Positions 20,556 to 30,073 are shown, numbered from the stretch's first letter. The stretch: 64,000 nucleotides of DNA from Sporosarcina beigongshangi (GCF_016820535.1 NZ_JADHDY010000020.1:22845-86844), one strand, 5' to 3'. The notes: generated by a model not told the origin, from the sequence alone. Numbers and translations: made by a program.

Positions 20556-22331
20556 TTAGGCAATCAAGCTTTGGACCTGGACACCGTGGAAACGGGCCAG
20601 AATATCTTTGCTGTGGGCGATCTCGTCAGCCACGCGGGCTCCGTTCCAGCCCAGCTGCCCTGCCAGTGCGGCCGCGGTTTCGGCGAGCAGTTCGCTCGTG
20701 ACCAGGCCGCGGAAGGCGAGCGAGGTGCGGCGGATCATGACGTCGATCAAGTGGCCGACCTGTTCGTTCTCCACCATGAAGGCCACTTCACGGTCGCTGA
20801 GTTCGCTGGTTGAGTTGAAGACGGTGTCCTTGCCGCGGCCCAGGTACTCGATGACGTCCGTGGCACGGGTGCCGTAGCGGGTCAGGAGGACCCCGGCGCG
20901 TGCAGCGTCCACCGATTCGCTGGTGTGCGACGCGATCCAGGACTCGATGCCGGCGTTGCTGGACGGGAAGTTGGCTCCGCCGCCGATCGGCAGTTTGGCG
21001 GTGGACGTCTTCCTCGGCGTGCCGACGATGGCCAGGACGTCGTTGGTCATGTGTTCGGCCAGGGCGCGGAACGTGGTCCACTTGCCGCCCACGAGGCTCA
21101 GCACGGGAACGACCTTGCCGCCGATGGTGCGGTCTGCGCGTTCGATCCGGTAGTCGCGGGAGACAAAGCCGGGTGCGGTCTCGTCGTGGCGCGGCAGCGG
21201 GCGGACGCCGGAGAAGCTGTACACGATCTCGTCGCGGGTGACGAGGATGTTGGGGAAGACGTGCCCCACGAGGTCGAAGAAGTAGTCAATCTCCGCCTCG
21301 GTGCACACCGCATCCTTGCTCATGTCAGCGTCGATGTCCGTGGTGCCGACCAGGACGCGGTCGCCCATGGGGTAGATGAGCACGATGCGGCCGTCGGTGT
21401 GCTCGAAGAAGATTTCGCGGCCCTTGCAGGCTGCCAGCAGCTCGGGGTGGTCCAGGACGATGTGCGAGCCCTTGGTGCCGCCCATGAAGCGGGTGGCCGC
21501 CCCCATGTCCGCATTTGTCATGTCCACCCAGGCTCCGGTGGTGTTGACGATGACGTCGGCCGTGAAGGTGAAGGTCTCGCCGGTGAGCTGGTCGGTGAGC
21601 TCAACGCCGTCGTCCGTGACAGCCGTCAGCGCAACATAGTTGGTGGCGCGCGCCTGCTCGACACCGGGTGCGGCGGCGCCGGCCTTCTCGCCGTCCTGCA
21701 GGACGTCCAGGGTGAGCCGTTCCGGGTTGTGGACCGAGGCGTCATAGTAGGTGGCCGCGTACTTGACGTTCGGGTGCAGCTGCGGCATTTCCGCCAGCGC
21801 CTTCTTGCGGCCCTTGAAGTCGTGGCGGGGAACCGTGCCGCCGTCTCGGGAGAAGGAATCGTACATGGTCAGGCCGGCCTTGATGAGGAACGCCCCGCGC
21901 TCCTGCGGCTTGCCCTGCTTGTGTGTCAGGAACCGGATGGGTGCGCTGAGGATGCCGGAGAAGGTACTGAAGATCGGGATCGTGGTCTGCAGCGGCTTGA
22001 CATAGTGCGGCGCAATTTTCAGGAGGCCGTTGCGCTCAACAACGGATTCCTTGACGAGCCGGAACTCGCCGTTTTCAAGGTAGCGGATGCCGCCGTGGAT
22101 CATGTGGGAGGATGCCCCGGAGGCGCCCTGGCAGTAGTCGCCGCGCTCCACGAGCGCCACGTCGACGCCCTGCAGGGCCAGGTCGCGGAAGGTGCCGACG
22201 CCGTTGATGCCGCCGCCGACAATCAGGACCTTGGCGTGCGGGCGATCCTTGAGGGCTGCAACCTGCCGGCGGGCCAGGGGCTGCTCGCCGGTTGAGTCCT
22301 GGTTTTTGTCTGCCTTGCCTAAGATGCCCAC
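20556..22331 (-). CDS. glpD: Aerobic glycerol-3-phosphate dehydrogenase
   Basis: FAD enzyme at the membrane that oxidises glycerol 3-phosphate to dihydroxyacetone phosphate and feeds electrons to quinone. The Rossmann motif VLIVGGGINGVGTFRDLALQ is followed by ASSHMIHGGIRYLENGEF, and the C-terminal DAO_C region has NEQVGHLIDVMIRRTSLAFRG. The GTG at 22331, with TGAGG 5 bases upstream, gives 591 residues. An ATG at 22382 would add 17 residues but has no ribosome binding site. A TTGACT with AACAAT 18 bases downstream on the minus strand would put transcription at or past that ATG. First gene of the glycerol operon, divergent from a SorC-type regulator. Confidence 0.93.
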   Translation of the reverse strand: MGILGKADKNQDSTGEQPLARRQVAALKDRPHAKVLIVGGGINGVGTFRDLALQGVDVALVERGDYCQGASGASSHMIHGGIRYLENGEFRLVKESVVERNGLLKIAPHYVKPLQTTIPIFSTFSGILSAPIRFLTHKQGKPQERGAFLIKAGLTMYDSFSRDGGTVPRHDFKGRKKALAEMPQLHPNVKYAATYYDASVHNPERLTLDVLQDGEKAGAAAPGVEQARATNYVALTAVTDDGVELTDQLTGETFTFTADVIVNTTGAWVDMTNADMGAATRFMGGTKGSHIVLDHPELLAACKGREIFFEHTDGRIVLIYPMGDRVLVGTTDIDADMSKDAVCTEAEIDYFFDLVGHVFPNILVTRDEIVYSFSGVRPLPRHDETAPGFVSRDYRIERADRTIGGKVVPVLSLVGGKWTTFRALAEHMTNDVLAIVGTPRKTSTAKLPIGGGANFPSSNAGIESWIASHTSESVDAARAGVLLTRYGTRATDVIEYLGRGKDTVFNSTSELSDREVAFMVENEQVGHLIDVMIRRTSLAFRGLVTSELLAETAAALAGQLGWNGARVADEIAHSKDILARFHGVQVQSLIA

Positions 22332-22419
22332 ATCGACCTCACTTGCGTCACGTTCCGCGGCGCCTTGTGCGCCTCTTCCCATTATTGTTTGAATAGACGG
22401 AAAATATAGTCAACCGGAA

Positions 22420-22433
22420 TGCACAAACGTGCA
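22420..22433. promoter_or_regulatory. Palindromic candidate operator between glpD and its regulator
   Basis: TGCACAAACGTGCA: 5-bp perfect half-sites with a 4-base spacer, 18 bases before the regulator start and downstream of a TATAGT -10 (22405-22410) reading toward it. Placement fits autoregulation and possibly control of glpD. The protein that binds it is inferred, not shown. Confidence 0.5.
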
Positions 22434-22450
22434 GAAAGGCGTTGCTTCTC

Positions 22451-23461
22451 ATGCCATCGAAACGAATTAAGCAGCAGGATGCGCTTCGCGCTGCACAAAT
22501 GTACTACTTGCAGGACCAAACCATGGATGCAATTGCCAGGGAATTGCGCACGTCCCGCTCAACTGTTTCCCGCCTGTTGTCCATGGCGCGGGAGACGGGC
22601 CTGGTGCAGATCCAGATCAAGACGCCGGCGGACCGCGCACCGGAACTGGAGAGGGTCATCCGCCGGCGCTACAAAGTGGAGGTCCACGTGGTTCCGGTGT
22701 CGGACATGCTCAGCGAGGTGGAGGTGCTGGAACGGGTCAGCATGCAGGCTGCCCGGACCATCGGCCCGCTGGTGGACTCAAACGCGGTGGTGGGTGTGGC
22801 CTGGGGCTCCACCGTCAGCACTGTCAGCCGCCACCTCACGAGGAAGACCACGCACGGCACCACGATCGTCCAGCTCAACGGCGCCGGCAACACGCAAACC
22901 TCGGGCATCACCTATGCCTCGGAAATCATCCGGCGCTTCGGCACCGCCTACGGGGCGAAGGTGGAACAGTTCCCCGTCCCTGCCTTCTTTGACCGGACAG
23001 AAACCAAGGCCATGATGTGGCAGGAGCGCAGCGTCCGGCGCATCCTTGACCTGCAGGACCGCATGACCATCGCCATTTTCGGGGTGGGCTCCATGGATGC
23101 CGACATTCCCAGCCACGTCTACAGCGGCGGCTACCTTGACTCCACCGACCTCGAGGCGCTTGAGGCCAGCGGCGTCGCGGGTGACGTGGCCACGGTATTC
23201 TTCCGATCCGACGGCAGCGACGACGGCATCGTGCTCAACCAACGCACCAGCGGACCCAGCCTGGACAGCCTGCGCAAGGTCCGGCGTCGGATCTGCGTGG
23301 TCTCCGGCAGCAAGAAGATCACCGGGCTGCGCGGCGCGCTGGCAGCCGGGCTCGCCACGGACCTCATCCTCGACGAGACCACCGCCCGTGAACTGGTGGA
23401 GCAGGACAGCGCCGCCACGGACCCGATCTTCGGCTTCCTCCACGGGCTGGACGGCTCCTGA
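22451..23461 (+). CDS. SorC-family sugar-binding transcriptional regulator
   Basis: 336 residues. The N-terminal helix-turn-helix (RAAQMYYLQDQTMDAIARE, then LRTSRSTVSRLLSMARETGL) is of the DeoR/SorC/GntR-type seen in B. subtilis DeoR and CggR relatives. The rest is the SorC phosphosugar-binding domain, with VVGVAWGSTVSTVSRHL, VQLNGAG and GVGSM. The ATG at 22451 has AAAGG 11 bases before it. Divergent from glpD with about 120 bases between starts, so a role in sensing glycerol 3-phosphate or dihydroxyacetone phosphate and controlling glp is likely but inferred. The four-gene operon that follows begins 19 bases after its stop. Confidence 0.88.
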   Translation: MPSKRIKQQDALRAAQMYYLQDQTMDAIARELRTSRSTVSRLLSMARETGLVQIQIKTPADRAPELERVIRRRYKVEVHVVPVSDMLSEVEVLERVSMQAARTIGPLVDSNAVVGVAWGSTVSTVSRHLTRKTTHGTTIVQLNGAGNTQTSGITYASEIIRRFGTAYGAKVEQFPVPAFFDRTETKAMMWQERSVRRILDLQDRMTIAIFGVGSMDADIPSHVYSGGYLDSTDLEALEASGVAGDVATVFFRSDGSDDGIVLNQRTSGPSLDSLRKVRRRICVVSGSKKITGLRGALAAGLATDLILDETTARELVEQDSAATDPIFGFLHGLDGS

Positions 23462-23479
23462 AACGGTAAGGTCGAGGGT

Positions 23480-24313
23480 ATGCAACGCTCCCCCAAACAC
23501 ACATTGAACAACGGCGTGGCCATTGACGCACTCGGCTACGGCGTCTACAAGGTCCCCGCGGACGACTGTGCGGCACTGGTCTCCACGGCCATCGACGCCG
23601 GCTACCGCACGGTCGACACGGCCGCCCTGTACGCCAACGAGGAGGGCGTGGGTGCTGCGGTCCGCGGCGCCGTGGCCGCCGGCACCCCTCGGGAGGAACT
23701 GTTCGTCACCTCCAAGGTGTGGAACACAGAGCAGGGCTACGACTCCACCCTGGCAGCCTTTGACGCGAGCATGGAGAAGCTGGGGCTGGACTACCTCGAC
23801 CTCTACCTCATCCACTGGCCCTGCCCAGAACGCGAACTCTTCATCCCCACGTACAAGGCCATGGAATCCCTGTACCACGGGGGCCGGGTGCGGGCCATCG
23901 GCGTAAGCAACTTCGAGCCCGAGCACCTGCACCGCCTCCTTGACGCCGTGGACGTGGTGCCCGCCGTCAACCAGGTTGAGCTGCACCCGTGGCTGGCGCA
24001 GGTGGAACTGCGCCAGCTGCATGCCTCGCTGGGCATCGCCACCCAGGCCTGGAGCCCGCTGGCCCGCGGCGCCATTTTCACCGACCCGGTCCTGCTGTCC
24101 GTGGCCACCGAGCTGGGCCGGTCCGTGGCCCAGGTGGTGCTGCGCTGGCATGTGCAGTCCAGCCATTTGGTCATTCCCAAGGCCAGCTCGGCAACCCGCA
24201 TCGCCGAGAACCTGAATGTGTTTGACTTCGCCCTCAGCGACACCCAGATGGCGGCGGTTGACTCCCTGGACCGCGGGCAGCGGTCCGGCTCGCACCCCAA
24301 CCAGGTCAACTAG
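23480..24313 (+). CDS. Aldo/keto reductase (AKR5-like)
   Basis: NADPH-dependent reductase of 277 residues with an (alpha/beta)8 barrel. The catalytic tetrad is visible: Asp46 and Tyr51 (VDTAALYANEE), Lys79 (TSKVW) and His112 (LIHWP). The cofactor-binding segment VIPKASSATRIAENLNVFDF lies near the C-terminus. Related enzymes reduce 2,5-diketogluconate and small aldehydes; the substrate here is unknown. ATG 23480 follows GGTCGAGGG. It begins a compact run of four plus-strand genes. Confidence 0.88.
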   Translation: MQRSPKHTLNNGVAIDALGYGVYKVPADDCAALVSTAIDAGYRTVDTAALYANEEGVGAAVRGAVAAGTPREELFVTSKVWNTEQGYDSTLAAFDASMEKLGLDYLDLYLIHWPCPERELFIPTYKAMESLYHGGRVRAIGVSNFEPEHLHRLLDAVDVVPAVNQVELHPWLAQVELRQLHASLGIATQAWSPLARGAIFTDPVLLSVATELGRSVAQVVLRWHVQSSHLVIPKASSATRIAENLNVFDFALSDTQMAAVDSLDRGQRSGSHPNQVN

Positions 24314-24315
24314 CC

Positions 24316-25275
24316 GTGGCCCTGAGGTTCCTGCCCTCCAAGAAGGGTTCGACGGCGCCCGGCCCGCCCATCGCCGTGGACCTGGCGGACCGGGAAAGCG
24401 CCCACGTGCTGGATGTGGCTGGCACGCCGGTCCACTATTGGGACTACGCGCCCGCCAACCCCACTCCGGGGCACCGCACGATCGTCATGGTCCACGGCTT
24501 CCGCGGCGACCACCACGGCCTGGAGCGGGTGGTGGAGCTGCTGCCCGAACACCGCATCATCATGGCCGACCTCCCCGGTTTCGGCGCCTCCCCCGCCTTT
24601 GCACCGGACGCCCACGGGACGGGCCGGCACGACGTGCCTGGCTACGGTGCCTTCCTCGGCAGCTTCCTGGACGCGTTGGGGCTGGGCCCGGACACGGTCC
24701 TGCTGGGCCACTCCTTCGGCTCGATCGTGGCCAGCCACTTCGTGGCCGCCAACCCGGGGCGCGTCTTCCCGCTCGTCCTGGTCAACCCCATCGCCTCCCC
24801 GGCGTTGGAGGGCCCCAAGGGGGTCATGACCAAGCTGGCCGTGTTCTATTACTGGGCGTCGGCCAAGCTGCCGGCCGCCCTGGGCAATTCGCTGCTGCGC
24901 AGCAAGCTCATAGTCCACGTCATGAGCGTGACGATGGCGAAGACACGCGACAAGGCGCTCCTGGCCTTCATCCACGGCCAGCATCATGCCTATTTCAGCG
25001 GCTTCGCCGACCGGGACATGCTGCTGGAATCCTTCCAGGCCTCCGTCAGCGGCACGGTCCGGGAGGTCGCTGCGCAGCTGGCGTGCCCGACCCTGCTGGT
25101 TGCCGGGTCCGAGGACGAGATTGCCACGCTTCCCAACCAGCACAAATTGCTTGAACTGCTGCCCGACGGCGAACTGGTGGTGATCGACGGCGTGGGCCAC
25201 CTGATCCACTATGAGACGCCGGAACCCGCTGCCGCGGCCATCACCAACTTCCTGGAAAGGCACCCCGCCCCGTGA
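24316..25275 (+). CDS. Alpha/beta hydrolase
   Basis: 319 residues. The nucleophile elbow is GHSFGS with Ser133, the oxyanion segment HGFRGDHHG follows the first core strand, and candidates for the acid and base are the Asp in GSEDEI and a His in GVGHLIHYE near the C-terminus. Substrate unknown; esterase, lipase or a lipid-trimming activity would fit. GTG start 2 bases after the aldo-keto reductase stop; its own stop overlaps the next start (GTGA), so it is translated with the glycosyltransferase. Confidence 0.85.
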   Translation: MALRFLPSKKGSTAPGPPIAVDLADRESAHVLDVAGTPVHYWDYAPANPTPGHRTIVMVHGFRGDHHGLERVVELLPEHRIIMADLPGFGASPAFAPDAHGTGRHDVPGYGAFLGSFLDALGLGPDTVLLGHSFGSIVASHFVAANPGRVFPLVLVNPIASPALEGPKGVMTKLAVFYYWASAKLPAALGNSLLRSKLIVHVMSVTMAKTRDKALLAFIHGQHHAYFSGFADRDMLLESFQASVSGTVREVAAQLACPTLLVAGSEDEIATLPNQHKLLELLPDGELVVIDGVGHLIHYETPEPAAAAITNFLERHPAP

Positions 25276-26402
25276 CCCAGCCCGTCCCCCCGCAGCAGCC
25301 CTCCCCCGTCCGAGCACCAACCGGCACCCGGCCCCGGATCGTCATGGACGCCAGGTTCACCCGTCTGGACCACCACGACGGCATCAGCCGCTACGGCGCA
25401 AGCCTCATGGCCGCCGTCGCCCCCCATGCCGAGGTGACCATGCTCATCCATGACGAACGCCAGCTGGCACTGCTCCCGGACCTGCCTTGGGTGAAGGTCA
25501 ACTCCCCTCTCTCCCCCATGGAGCTGTTCGTGGCCCGGCACGTGAACAAGCTGGGCGCCGACCTGGTGTTCTGCCCCATGCAGACCATGGGCAGCTGGGG
25601 ACGGAAATACCCGCTCGTCCTGACCCTGCACGACCTGATCTACTACGAACACCCGGCTCCCCCCGGTTTCCTGCCGGCTCCCGTGAGGGTGCTGTGGCGG
25701 CTCTACCACAAGGCCTACTGGCCGCAGCGGCTGCTGCTCAACCGGGCCAACGTGGTCGCGACGATCAGCAACACCACCCTGGCGCTGATGCGCAGCCACC
25801 GGCTGACGAAGCGGCCCATCCAGATCATCGGCAACGCCCCCCAGGGCGAACGCGCACCCCGTGACCCTGCCGTGGCGCCGGAGAAGTCGCTGGCGTACAT
25901 GGGCTCTTTCATGCCGTACAAGAACGTGGAGACCTTGGTCCGGGGCATGGCGGGCCTGCCTGATTTCACGCTGCACCTGCTGAGCCGCATCTCCCCGGAG
26001 CGCCGCGCGGAACTTGAGGCGATCGTGCCAGCCGGCGCGTCGGTGGTGTTCCACAACGGCGTCAGCGATGCCGAGTACGACGAACTTCTGCTGCGCACCA
26101 CGGCCCTCGTGACGTTGTCGAAGGCCGAAGGCTACGGGCTGCCCCTGGTCGAGGCAATGGCGCTGGGCACCCCCGTGGTGGTTGCCGACACCGACATCTT
26201 CCGGGAAGTGGGCGGCACGGCAGCGCACTATGTGCCGGCCGATTCGCCGTCGGACTTTGCCGCGGCCGTGCTGGCACTGGCGGAGCCGGGGCAGTGGGCC
26301 GCGAGCTCCATGGCGTCCGTGGCCCAGGCCGCCACGTTCAGCTGGGACGCCTCCGCGAGGGAGCTGCTGGCGATCGCGGAAGAGCTGCGCGGCCGGCCAT
26401 GA
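25272..26402 (+). CDS. GT4-family glycosyltransferase
   Basis: 376 residues, GT-B fold, family GT4. The N-terminal Rossmann domain starts IVMDARFTRLDHHDGISRYG; the C-terminal nucleotide-sugar domain has SLAYMGSFMPYKNVETLV, and the EX7E motif is Glu286 to Glu294 in KAEGYGLPLVEAM. There is no signal peptide. Enzymes of this kind transfer mannose or other sugars to lipid or polysaccharide acceptors on the inner membrane face. Acceptor and donor are unknown. Coupled to the genes on both sides (GTGA before, ATGA after), which ties it to the hydrolase and the large membrane protein. Confidence 0.85.
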   Translation: MTQPVPPQQPSPVRAPTGTRPRIVMDARFTRLDHHDGISRYGASLMAAVAPHAEVTMLIHDERQLALLPDLPWVKVNSPLSPMELFVARHVNKLGADLVFCPMQTMGSWGRKYPLVLTLHDLIYYEHPAPPGFLPAPVRVLWRLYHKAYWPQRLLLNRANVVATISNTTLALMRSHRLTKRPIQIIGNAPQGERAPRDPAVAPEKSLAYMGSFMPYKNVETLVRGMAGLPDFTLHLLSRISPERRAELEAIVPAGASVVFHNGVSDAEYDELLLRTTALVTLSKAEGYGLPLVEAMALGTPVVVADTDIFREVGGTAAHYVPADSPSDFAAAVLALAEPGQWAASSMASVAQAATFSWDASARELLAIAEELRGRP

Positions 26403-28870
26403 CGCTTCCGTTGGTTCGCGCGCGGAAGAAACCCCGCTTTGGCTTGCCGTGGCTGGCCATTTTGTTGGGCATCGGCACCCTGATGTTTGCGTTCCAAGGC
26501 TGGCAGGTGCTCACGGCAAAGCCCGGGGCCCAACTGGAGATCGTGGTCGAGGGTCAGCAACCTTTGAACATTTCCCAAGCAACCGTCGAAGCCGCCGTGG
26601 GCGGAACAGTCAAGACCTGGAAGCCGCTGCGCATGATCGTCACCCCGCGGCTGCTGGCCCTGGCCGAGAAGCAGGGCATTGAGGATCCCGGGGCGGACAT
26701 CATCCTGTCCACGGCCATTGTCGACGCGCCCCGCACCAGCAGCGGGGACCGCAGGTTCAAGGGAGCGGGTGTTTATCCGGCGGACGGACAGAAGGGCAGC
26801 AGCAGCCTCGGCCTTGCAATCCACGGCGCCTACATGGACAACGTGGGCCTTGGCCATGGCCCCAAGGCAGTGGCGGCCGCAGCACAACGAGCGGTCGACG
26901 TCATTGACCGGGGCCCCGTCCAGTCGCCGCTGCTGTGGCTCACCGGGACTGTGATCGGACTTTCACTGACCATCCTTGCACTGGGCTTCTCCCTGTCACG
27001 GCGGAAACGGCGCGAAACAGTGTACCGGCGGCTGACGGCGGCGCAGCGGAAACTTGCCGGAGTGGTCCTTGAACTCGGCGCCCTGGAGGTCACCTACCGG
27101 ACCACGCCCGAGGACAGGCGAACTGCCGGACTAGACGCTTCCTGGAAAGCGGTCCGCGACTCCTCGCTGTCCCTGGCCCGGATCGAGGATGCCGCCATGG
27201 AAGCCGTGTACGGTGCCAAGACTGCACTGGCGCCCACGACTGAAGCGTTGGTGAAACGCCTGGAGGAAGACACCCGGCATCTCGTGTCCCAGGCAGATGC
27301 GCTGGTGGGCGCCGGCGCGGTGCTGGGAAAGCTGCAGGCAGGGCAGGGCGTCCTGGACAAGGTGGCGGCTCCCATGACCTTGGCTGCGCGGGAACTGCTG
27401 GCCAGGCTTGCCACCCGGCCTCCCGGCATCGTATCGGACAAACGGGTGCGCAAGACCACGGATGCCTTGGAATCGCTGCTCGGCATACTCGCTGCCGACC
27501 AGGGCAGCCGTGCCTCGCTTCGGGCCTGGCGTACCGCCGAATTTAAGCTGGAACGGAGTGTACGGGCCATCAACTACTCACTGCGCAGCCACAGCGGTGC
27601 CCGTGTCACCCCGGATGCCATCACCATCGAGACGCTGGCAGAACTTCGCGCGGGCCTGGGTCTCTCCCCCACTGGCTCGCACCGAACCCTGACGGCCCTC
27701 AACGAAGCCAACGCGGCCGCCCATGCACTGCTCGGTCCGCTGGCCGGCACGGTTGAATCCTCAAAGTCACCTATCACTGAGATCAGCCGGAAAGTCCACC
27801 TGCCCAGGCCGAGCGCCCGTGCCACCTGGATCCTTGCATGCGTCGCGATGGCCGTGACCGGGATGATCACGAGTGCCGTGTTCGTTGGAAACGTGCCGAC
27901 AGACCACAGCTACAAACTCACGGGCAACATGCCCCTGCACTCATTGACAGTGGATGGTGATGCCGGCGGCATCGATGTTTCCCGGATCCAGCGTTATGCC
28001 GGAGACAGGTTCACCCGCGATTTGGACGTCACCGTGGCCGTGCGCAGTGCATCAGACTACCTGGGCATCGCTCCGGAGCCGCTTGACGACAGTCACGGCT
28101 TTGTCCGCGGCCATGGTCCCCAGGTTCTGCTCGATGCCTTGTGGCGGGTCAAGGCGGAGTTCCCCGCCCTGCTGGAGCCCTCGACGGGAGAGCTGCTCGA
28201 GAACCAGGTGATCATACCCCTCTGGACCTTGGGCGACGACGCAGCCTCAGTTCCCACAACACTGGCTGGCCCTGTGTCAGTCGGCGAATCCAGCAGCCTG
28301 GACTATTCCACGTGGGACTTCAGCGGCTACCATTTCGACTCCAGTTTCGACTACACCGTTGCCTCGGCAGTGAAAGGCGTCGGCCGTCTGGTCCAAGACA
28401 ACGACCAGGTCAAGCCCACAGTCAACCCGCTGCTGCTGTTTGTACTCCTGGCGCTGGCTGTATTCCTGGGCGCGCTGGCACTGGCCATGGTGGGCAGTTA
28501 CGGCGGTGCGGTCTCTATGGCGCTGGGCCGGTTCGGCCGCAATGCCGACACCCTCCGTCAACTGCGGGGGCAGCTGAACAACCTTGCCCTGGGGCTGGAC
28601 GATTCCAGGATCAACGCGGTGGCCATGCTGGGCAAGGGCCCGTCAGCCCCTTCGGCCGAGTCTGACCAGCGCATCTATGAAAGTGCCCTGGCCATGGCCT
28701 GGCGCATCGCCGACGACCTGGCAGCCCGTCCCCTCTCGCAGCGCCTTTCAGCCGCGTACGTGGCCGACGTGGGGAGGCTTGAACAGCTCGTTGCCGCCTT
28801 GATGATTCGCGACGGCGACGTCCAGCGGCGAACCCGGAAACTGCTGGAAGCCGCATTGGGCCGCACTTAA
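26399..28870 (+). CDS. Large membrane protein with duplicated layout, function unknown
   Basis: 823 residues; I do not recognise a family. Four hydrophobic segments at about 15-37, 177-200, 474-497 and 675-700 suggest two repeats of the same plan: helix, extracytoplasmic domain of 140-180 residues, helix, cytoplasmic part. The first cytoplasmic part (201-473) is long, helical and basic near the membrane (SRRKRRETVYRR); the C-terminal 120 residues are also helical. The extracytoplasmic domains (starting near KPGAQLEIVV and THE-like segment NVPTDHSYKLTGN) may be distant relatives. ATG 26399 overlaps the glycosyltransferase stop (ATGA), arguing for a shared envelope-polymer or glycolipid task. 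Confidence 0.72.
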   Translation: MTLPLVRARKKPRFGLPWLAILLGIGTLMFAFQGWQVLTAKPGAQLEIVVEGQQPLNISQATVEAAVGGTVKTWKPLRMIVTPRLLALAEKQGIEDPGADIILSTAIVDAPRTSSGDRRFKGAGVYPADGQKGSSSLGLAIHGAYMDNVGLGHGPKAVAAAAQRAVDVIDRGPVQSPLLWLTGTVIGLSLTILALGFSLSRRKRRETVYRRLTAAQRKLAGVVLELGALEVTYRTTPEDRRTAGLDASWKAVRDSSLSLARIEDAAMEAVYGAKTALAPTTEALVKRLEEDTRHLVSQADALVGAGAVLGKLQAGQGVLDKVAAPMTLAARELLARLATRPPGIVSDKRVRKTTDALESLLGILAADQGSRASLRAWRTAEFKLERSVRAINYSLRSHSGARVTPDAITIETLAELRAGLGLSPTGSHRTLTALNEANAAAHALLGPLAGTVESSKSPITEISRKVHLPRPSARATWILACVAMAVTGMITSAVFVGNVPTDHSYKLTGNMPLHSLTVDGDAGGIDVSRIQRYAGDRFTRDLDVTVAVRSASDYLGIAPEPLDDSHGFVRGHGPQVLLDALWRVKAEFPALLEPSTGELLENQVIIPLWTLGDDAASVPTTLAGPVSVGESSSLDYSTWDFSGYHFDSSFDYTVASAVKGVGRLVQDNDQVKPTVNPLLLFVLLALAVFLGALALAMVGSYGGAVSMALGRFGRNADTLRQLRGQLNNLALGLDDSRINAVAMLGKGPSAPSAESDQRIYESALAMAWRIADDLAARPLSQRLSAAYVADVGRLEQLVAALMIRDGDVQRRTRKLLEAALGRT

Positions 28871-29008
28871 CCGAGGTTGCGCTTCCAGTGGCCCTGGAGG
28901 TATGTAGTGAGGAGGTGCTCCAGCGGGCTGGCGAAGTCTGCCGGATCGGAACGCGTGTCGGTGGGCGCCTGTGGTGCTCAGCGCTGTGGCCAATCGCTTC
29001 TTCAACCG

Positions 29009-29580
29009 CTACGGGTACGCCGGGCGCTGGGGCTCGATGCAATCGGGCGCCCTGTACGTCCAGGACGGTGAGACCCACCCAACCCTGCCATCACCACCCA
29101 GCCTGGGCGTCCAGCCGCGCAGACGCAGCCCAGTCCTCCATGGCTCCGCCCACCGGCGCAGATTGCCCTTGCGGTCCTTGCCATCAGCGAAGTGCTTGAG
29201 CCCATGGTGTGTCCGGCAGGCTGGCAACAGGTTCGCCATGATGCTCTTGCCACCGGAATCGAAACTCTGAACATGATCCAAATCCGTTTCCAACTCAGGA
29301 TTCGTGCAGTTGAGAAAATAGCAGCCACCGGCCAGAGCCTGCAGCACCGACCGCTCTGCGTCCCGCAACGTGTACCGCTCCGGCTCCAACGGTAACGCCG
29401 CCCCCGTCACCGGATCCGTCAACACCCGCAAAAAACGTGCTCGACCCCGCCATCAATTTCCTGGCAATACCCAACGGCACCGGCCCGGCCGTAACAGCAT
29501 CAAGTTCAGCCGGTTCATCCGTGATACCCAGGAATCCTCAGCAGTCCCATCAACCGCACCATCGGCCGCAGCCCTGCCGG
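29009..29580 (-). pseudogene. Decayed DUF222/13E12 HNH endonuclease fragment
   Basis: The C-terminal HNH region is clear: CYFLNCTNPELETDLDHVQSF, then NLLPACRTHHGLKH, with the paired Cys and HNH residues. Upstream in another frame is GITDEPAELDAVTAGPVPL, a typical DUF222 segment, followed by GIARKLMAGSSTF. The two parts join if one base is removed from a run of six A (29430-29435 on the plus strand), restoring TFLRVLTDPVTGAALP. A second frame break lies near 29530-29550, and no intact N-terminal DUF222 domain is found further upstream. These genes are multicopy, mobile-like elements in Micrococcaceae. A single-base call error could explain the first break but not the missing N-terminus. Confidence 0.8.
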
Positions 29581-30073
29581 TGGGGATGTCGCTTGCAGAT
29601 GCCCCACGGGCGGGAGTGCCACCTGCCGTTTCTGCCGTTTCCACGGTCCCTTCACCAGCCCCGTCGATTCACCGCCCGGGTTCGTGCCGAAGAGCACAAT
29701 GATCCCCTCGATCGGAATGTTAGATCTGTCAGCATCCTGGAGCTGCAACCTTTCCTGCGATTCGGGCGCAGCCGTGCCGCCACCAGGCGCGAGTTCCACC
29801 GCTGCCGCATCCAAAATTCCCGGCAGTAGGGGACCGCCCGGGTCCCCTGTGGTGAGCTGATGGCCTGCGTCCGGCGTGCTTCCCGTGAATTCCGCCTGTG
29901 GGTGACCGCCCCGGCCGGGGCCGGTGTCTGGCGACGCGTGCGCCCACGGCGGTTCCTCATCCACAAGCATCACCCCGAACGCGGAATACTCCCCAAAGGG
30001 CACGTCCCCAACTCCCGGGCTCGACTTGGCCGCGTCGGCGGTATGGGCAGCTCCAAGGAATCACCTGATGGAG
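29581..30073. other. Non-coding decayed region
   Basis: About 490 bases before the priA stop with no reading frame that looks like a protein. Short Pro/Gly/Ala-rich frames on the minus strand may be worn remains of the DUF222 N-terminal part and its variable linker, but no domain is recognisable. Confidence 0.4.

Noticed and set aside
28867..28977. Minus-strand 36-codon tail as a separate gene
   Set aside because: An in-frame stop lies just upstream and there is no start; kept only as a sign of decay in the finding on the island.
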